DNA of 64,000 nt from Epiperipatus broadwayi (taxonomy: Eukaryota; Onychophora; Udeonychophora; Euonychophora; Peripatidae). Both the position numbers and the translations under genes were made by a program. Of the stretch, positions 57,751 to 64,000 are shown one piece after another; the stretch's first letter is position 1; each line of letters starts with the position of its first letter. The notes under the pieces were generated by a model, which was given only the letters and a program-made list of their open reading frames with translations, made no database searches and was not told the DNA's origin. Location of the stretch: contig JAQFVV010013372.1 in assembly GCA_028023455.1 (NCBI GenBank), forward strand, positions 1 to 64,000, written 5' to 3'.

Positions 57751-60220
57751 CTGGGATATAATGTACTAGTCGGTTTTGTATGTTCACATAACAAGATCTA
57801 GCATCTAGGCAAAAGTACCTTGAGTCCAATCATGCGCAAGATACATAAGTCAGGAGCACTCATGAACTCTGCCCTATTTTCCAGATATACAAACTTATGA
57901 GCAACAATCACGATGATATCGATCTAATTTTAATTCTCTCCGCCGGCATTGCATATCGGAGATACAAAGAGACTCTAATTTAAATTTAATGATGGAACAA
58001 CTTAGCATGAATTATAATTTGAAAGCAATTAAAGATTGTGACCTTTCTTATTAATTATATATTAGCGGAGATCATTTAGTCAGTATGAGCATAAATTATT
58101 AATTAAGATATTAATTTAACTAAAAGAAAACACAATGATTCTGAGATATATAATATATATATTGAAGATTTATTAATTTGACAAAACATAATAAATGCAT
58201 GTCCTTATTTATTAATCATTGGCCTCGTAAATATTATATGACAATTGATCATAGAGAAATCACATTACATTTTGTTTATAAATTATGGAATTAGACTTTA
58301 TAAGATTACATTGGTTTATGGTTGCGGCTATGCCAATAATGTATACAATAACAATGGAGAAATGACTTAGCACTATTTATGAAATATACTTATAAGGTAC
58401 CACACTATCCCAGAAGGAATAACAATAGGCATTTAACTGATTTAGTTACAATTATAATTTTAGGATGAAGCATTAAATTCATACAAAATACATTTTATTA
58501 ATATTTAGTTTATGGAGTGATAAACGTGTGTGGGATAGCTAGTGAATGTATTTATAATAATGTCGTCACAATGACGCGCATTTTAAACTAGTGGAAATAG
58601 ATTTGTTTAGCAAAATCACAACATTACGGCTTATGGATATTCATAGGTTTATTAGAAAGATAACAGAAAGGTGGTGGATGCATGGCAGTGTATTTATGTG
58701 ATCCAGTCACAGATCCTAGCAGGTGCTTCATAGAGAGAAGACCGATATAACTCTGCAAACGTTGGCAGGCTCGGCTCATGAACAAAGAGCAGTCGGCTAT
58801 GCATTTATTGGGCTGGTTTTTCCAGAGCAATCCCCATATAAAGCATGCACATACAAACAAATAAGTCACCAGGGGGGGTTAAGAACCTGGTTCTTGGACT
58901 TTGAGAAGGATAATGGGGTTCGACTTTGCGATACCTCTGGATAAAGAAGCACAAATATATAAGATAAAAACGAGGATGCCTATATGCATGCAACGCTTGG
59001 GATGACAAAATATAGCTTTAAAAACTATTTAATTAATTAATGTCTACATACTATGGAACATCCTGCATACTGGTCTGACCTAATTGCTAAACAGACATCG
59101 ATTATTTAAATTAATGAAATTATATAATTCTTAAGATATAAAGATTCCTCTTTCCCCTTTACTTGACTTTATTTATAACTTCCCACACCGTTTAGTAAGT
59201 ACAAATTTCGGTTAGTAAATGTCATTATTAAAATAAATATGATTATACAGAAACCAATGGGGTGGTGGTAATAAATGGGATAATCAATAAAGTTACATAT
59301 ATAGAATACATTTATATTTAGAATTAGCGCATTGTGATCTAAAAAGATAAAAGAAACATTTCTAGAAAAACAGATGTTGATCTGTTTTCCTACAACAAAC
59401 TAGAAAATAATGAATTTGTTTTTCCCAAACTTGCGAGCACCTGCATAAGTCGTATAAGACTTGTTTTTAATTTAAGCTAAGTTTACTCATCCCATAAATG
59501 GTGGGAATAAAATAAAAGAAATCTATTACATGCTACAGAATTGGAGATGTTATTGGCATACTTAAAACACAAATATATAATAATAGAATAAAAAGTATTG
59601 CTGCATGAAAAATAAGAGAATAACATATTAAAATAGAGGCTCAATGATAGTGGAAGTTAAGTTATATAGAGTTAGACTGAAATAGAAATACATAATCATA
59701 AATAATTTACATGAGATTAAATAATGGAGCATCAAGATTATTATTCTTATAGAAGGATGAGGGCAAGAGAGTCATATAGCGGCTATTGCTCTTTTACCGA
59801 ACATATATATATGAGTTGACTTATAAAGATTGTTAGTTATTTTATTATACTTTATTAGAGTTAGATCAGGAGTCTCATTAATCATCATCATCCGTTGAGC
59901 TAGTTCCTTTGCGCATAGTCATGTACCGTCGATATATGTCATCCATTGATTTGATCTGAGCTCGTGAGTTGGGTTTGAATTCAGCTTGGTTCGCCTGAGT
60001 TTGAATCCCACTTTGAGTTTGGGTTTGTTGATGTGTTGGCTTCTTTTTGACCGGTACATGGTTATGTTTTTGGCTGCCCAACCGTTGTGGCTTCGATTTA
60101 ATAAACCCCACACCCTGTAGTCAGTATTTATGTTTTAGCCACCCAAATCATTGAGGCCTCGATTAATTAAATTCTACACCCAGTAGAGAGTGATTATATG
60201 CTGTAGAACGTTATATATAC
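57751..60220. mobile_element. Probable LTR or LTR-element remnant
   Basis: This block has patches of higher GC/CpG than its flanks (57940-57960, 58680-58990). It ends with two ~65-bp tandem units (60065-60129 and 60130-60195) resembling the U5 tail of the gypsy 3' LTR (10976-11045): ATGTTTTxGCCxCCCAA...GATTxATTAAA...ACACCCxGTAG. After them, CTGTAGAACGTTATA recalls the LTR terminus. The left boundary is a guess. A 77-codon minus-strand ORF (60111-59878), Gln/Lys-rich with an Asp tail, begins within the tandem units; I cannot assign it. Confidence 0.35.
60065..60195 (+). repeat. Two ~65-bp tandem units shared with gypsy LTR U5
   Basis: Unit 1 runs from TGTTTTTGGCTGCCC to the base before 60130; unit 2 from TGTTTTAGCCACCC to ~60195. 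Both contain a CTTCGATTT/CCTCGATTA...TTAA block and ACACCCxGTAG. A third relative sits in the 3' LTR at 10976-11045. Confidence 0.65.
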
Positions 60221-63200
60221 TTGAGAAAAAAAAGTTATATGCGATTTATAACTCATAACTGAAATGATTTTATGAATTAAAGTGTCAGTTTCGTTTAATT
60301 TCTTATACTTAAATGTTTTTAAAGATTACTTAAATGCTCAGTCAGTAATAGAATTTGTTTGTTAAACTCCGTAATAGATTTGTTAGTCAAAATAATTATT
60401 TAAAGGAAAAGAAAAGTAATAAGATAGTTAATATATATATATAAATTATGTGTATACCAGTATATATATTATCATATCATAATCATGACATAATTAGTAG
60501 CGGTCCTTGATGCTTTTAATGTTCATCGGAGTTAATATACTAGATCTAGGTTTCGGAAACAGGTACACAGGTAGCATTTTACTTGTTTAAACAATAGACA
60601 ATGGAAAGTTCACAGGTATGGGATCCGGAACTTTTATTCCGGGAACGAGCATGTTGGAACAGAGGGGAAGATGAAGTTTCCCCTACTCACTGCACATTGA
60701 ATTTAAACTAGCATGGATTAGGTTTACCATTATTATTTTATGGTTGTCTCCTTCCTCTTGGATTCAAATCCAGCAGTATTTATACCCTTTTCTTGATAAT
60801 GTAGTAGAGCATATAGCTGCTGGACCTGAGGCAATTTGAGCACTTTAGCAAAGCTGAAATCTGCTGACCTTTTGTTTAGTAAGTTTTTGGAAACAATGCA
60901 ATCCTGTTACAAGTTTCTCAAATGATTGTTTTAAAATAAGTCTTATGATTTTAAAACAAGTTGGAGTGGATAAAATTTCCACTAATGGATTTTTACTTTA
61001 CTATTACATATTGTAACCTTTTAATTCTAACTAATGGACTTTTCTGGGTAACTATTTTTAATTGTGTTCGAGAAACTTCTTAAAAGAATTGCATCACCTT
61101 CTGACCGCTAATATTAAATATACAAATAATAAATTACATATATGAATTTTAATATACATTAAGAATAGGACTTTATTTATATGATTTATAAGCAATCTCC
61201 CCACAATGAATATATATCCATTATGCACGCATACCCATTAAAATAACATTAAATATCTATTTATTAAATTTCTTTGCAGTAAGATATATAAATATCTGCG
61301 TCAGTTATTTCAAATGGTTAAGCAGAGGCAAAATACGTATTAGTAAATATGTATATGCACGTAAGGATGGGGTTTAAGCATGGTTTGGTGGTAGGAGATT
61401 GTAAGTGGGCTGTGAAGCTCGATCTGAGCATCAGATTGACTGCTTCAATATATAAACCATGTCATGTATAAACTTCTTAACATTTATATTATTATCAAGC
61501 ATGTAAATCATCTTATGTAAAAGCCTTTTTTTTTGTAATGCTTTTCTTTTTTTAACATTTCCAGAAAAAAAATTGTTAAAAGATTGTTTTAACCATTTTT
61601 TTTTTTCAGACACAAAAAACGTAAGTATTATGAAAATGACAGCCTGCAGGCTATTATTTTTGTAATTATATACTAACCAAAACTAAATCTAAATGTGGAA
61701 CTAAAGCATCTATTTTTTTTCTTCACTATACTGTAATCTGATTTGCTTTATGATTTAAATATTTTACCTATTCAGTTCTGTACGGTAGCTAAACCATATA
61801 TACAGTACCATATATATAGTACTGATTTTTTTCCGAGCATTTTTCCCTTCAAAAAGTTTTATTTCATATATCTTTTGTAAAATACTATTTGTAGAATTAC
61901 TTGCTCTGAATAATAAAATTAAGACTTTTAATTATAAGGAACTTCCTTCAAAGAAAATGCTTCACAAAAACATTGTAATGGGAGAACAAATAATTTTTTT
62001 TTCCCCTTGAAAAACACACCCTCTAACAAAGAAATGTTTAACTTGAATATCACATTACGGCATTATAGACATTTAGGGATTTTACATATAAGATAGACAT
62101 ATATTACAACACTACATTACTATTAAATTAACTTTTATTAAAAACGAATGGGGGTAGGGAGGAAGATATGCAAGATTGGGAAAGGATTAAACTTGCATGT
62201 GTATTAAATCTATTATCATATGGAAATCTTATATTAATCAAAATTTAATAATCATTCTTATTTGTTCTATTAACTTATAATCTACATTTTCTAACTGGTT
62301 ACTCAACAGCATGAATGTCCTTTTATTTGTGCATGGATGATAGATGGTTTTATATGTGCATGCCCACACAACATTGGATTAATTATTTATAAATCTGTTA
62401 TTTTATAAAAGTCCAAAATAAAACTTATATTAATTTTATATTTTTTTAATAATTTTATAAAAATTAGTTATTTAATTAAAGCAAATGTTTTTTGTTTTTT
62501 TTTAGCATTTATTTTTGCCCATTTTTTAAAAAATATATATCTCAAAAGAATCAGATCCTAATTGTTATTATATCTAATTGGTTTAAGAATCAAGATGTAT
62601 GATTGGTTGTTATATCATGAATGTTCTAGAGAAATACTAATTTAGTAACAGAAAGGATTTTTTTTCTCCTGGAAAAAAGAACCGGCCATTATTTTTGTTA
62701 TACTAGCATATGTTTATAAAAATTGTCATATTCACCAAAAAGAAACCTATATATTGAGCATATAACTTTTTAAGGAAGAGGAAAAAGCCAATATGTTATT
62801 CATTTCTCATTGTGGAATTTATTTTAAAAGAAAATGAACATATTTTTTATACCCGAAATAGAATGTTCAAACTAGCTATATAATAATGTTCCATTAAAGT
62901 TGAAGTGATATAAGCTAAGAAAACTTGTGTTGTAAACTAGAAGTAAATAAAAGTAATGAAGTCTAAAGAAACTTCCCAGTGGAATATTAAAAAAAAAAAA
63001 GATTTCAATCTAAAACATCTAAAAATAGAAGTATGAAAGTAATTTTATTTTTATGGTTGTATGGATTTTCTTGTAATTATGTTCTACATTTAAAATCTTT
63101 ATGTCCAGTGGGCACTTTTAAAATAATGTTAATTAATTAAAGAAATATTATCCAACAGGAAGGAAAATTTAATATTTTTTAGATCATTTTTATAAAATAA

Positions 63201-63635
63201 TTATGTAATTTAATGCATAATTGTATCTATGTTTGTATTGTTATAGAAAATAATAACACTGCATTAGAGAAAATATTGATATTTTATATATCTATAAAAC
63301 ATGATTTGCAGGTTCGTGTAAGATTTTAGGTATAAAAATGCCAACATTTTGGCTTGATCACACATGCCCTCAACTGTGAAATGAAAACTATATAATTGTA
63401 GATGTGCTGTAGACAGTGTTAATAAAAATAGTTTTAGAGGCACTAGAAATTCTACAACTGAAAAATAGGTGTATAAAATTGAAAAATAATAATAAATAAG
63501 TATAAATTCAGGGAAATATTTTAAAAAAATATTCCAAATATGAGTACGGTTGCATCACACATTTGTTGATACAATTTGTTTTTTTTTAGTATCTCAATAG
63601 CTTCTTTGATTTTACTTTGGTGTAGGTTTTCTTTG
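60221..63635. other. No recognised gene
   Basis: AT-rich with short ORFs. I looked for further GTF3C5 exons and found none with convincing splice sites and homology. Confidence 0.4.
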
Positions 63636-63639
63636 ATTA

Positions 63640-64000
63640 TCATTTCTCATCAATGCAATTTGCCTGACTATATTTTTGCTTTGGCTAAACATTGTCTTTC
63701 ATATATGATGGACAATATTATTAACAAACTTTGTTTGGCTGAGAAATATAATTGATACATTTGTTGTCTGGCAACAAGGTAAAAATAAATTGGAAGATTT
63801 TTTATCACATTTAAGTAATAATCATTACATTTACAATGGAAATAGAATTTCTTGATGTTCTTGTCACCAAAGAACAAAATAATTTTTTATCATTGTCAGT
63901 TTTCAGAAAAGCTACACATATTGATAGGTACTTCCAATTTTAATCTCATCATCCAACTCACATTTTTTTTTGTAGCTGAAACACTATTTTCCAGAGCCAT
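63640..64000 (+). pseudogene. Penelope-like element RT fragment, runs off the window
   Basis: At ~63741 the frame reads RNIIDTFVVWQQGKNKLEDF, matching the PLE RT catalytic region (R-Y-V-D-D-T-F-V-VW..G...L..F) with the YVDD decayed to NIID, then LSHLSNNH. After a frameshift near 63838 it continues FLDVLVTKEQNN, SVFRKATHIDRYFQF, a stop, SHHPTH and AETLFSRA, the strongly conserved PLE stretch after the palm. The antisense ORF at 63668-63877 is a shadow. The element continues beyond 64000. Confidence 0.78.

Noticed and set aside
58624-59008. Overlapping ORFs in the GC-richer block
   Set aside because: Three short ORFs overlap on both strands with no recognisable domain; more likely LTR or repeat sequence with fewer stops.

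Overview
The window is strongly AT-rich, repeat-dense eukaryotic DNA with long non-coding stretches, introns and several classes of metazoan retroelement (Ty3/gypsy, RTE-like LINE, Penelope-like, hAT, tRNA-derived SINEs). The one host coding segment recognised is an internal exon resembling the TFIIIC subunit GTF3C5. The mix suggests an invertebrate animal, but nothing here fixes the phylum. No prokaryotic gene, operon, CRISPR array, rRNA or intact host tRNA gene was seen.

Layout. 1-11062: a young Ty3/gypsy element with ~2.1 kb LTRs, an intact gag and a pol broken by one stop and one frameshift; the first few bases of the 5' LTR lie outside the window. 11063-11580: LINE 3' fragment. 14200-16600: decayed RTE-like LINE. 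16690-18620: remnant of an older gypsy element on the minus strand. 19140-22900: Penelope-like element (PLE) whose terminal parts face each other in inverted orientation. 23560-24440: small foldback, SINE and a PLE tail fragment. 25010-26602: foldback element split by an LTR-like insertion carrying most of a tRNA-Ser complement. 27417-30474: RTE-like LINE with an inverted 5' half and a 13-bp target duplication. 31383-34180: internally deleted gypsy element of Mag-like type. 35709-35946, 50195-50700, 52741-53830 and 54066-54395: foldback/MITE-like elements. 37461-38747, 46000-46140, 48020-48255, 49413-49770 and 50752-51622: short repeats carrying hammerhead-ribozyme-like cores. 54901-55108: GTF3C5-like exon. 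55850-57120: hAT transposase pseudogene inside what should be the following intron. 57750-60220: probable LTR remnant. 63640-64000: another PLE fragment running off the right edge.

The most interesting signal is a set of short repeats with hammerhead motifs (CTGATGA, closed stem II, GAAA, short self-complementary stem III, and a stem I interrupted by an internal loop). Two such elements are head-to-head inverted arrangements flanked by perfect 13- and 14-bp target duplications. One is built of tandem ~439-bp monomers. This looks like a retrozyme- or PLE-associated non-autonomous family, possibly mobilised by the PLEs whose remains occur nearby. All assignments come from reading the sequence; no alignment or folding program was run.
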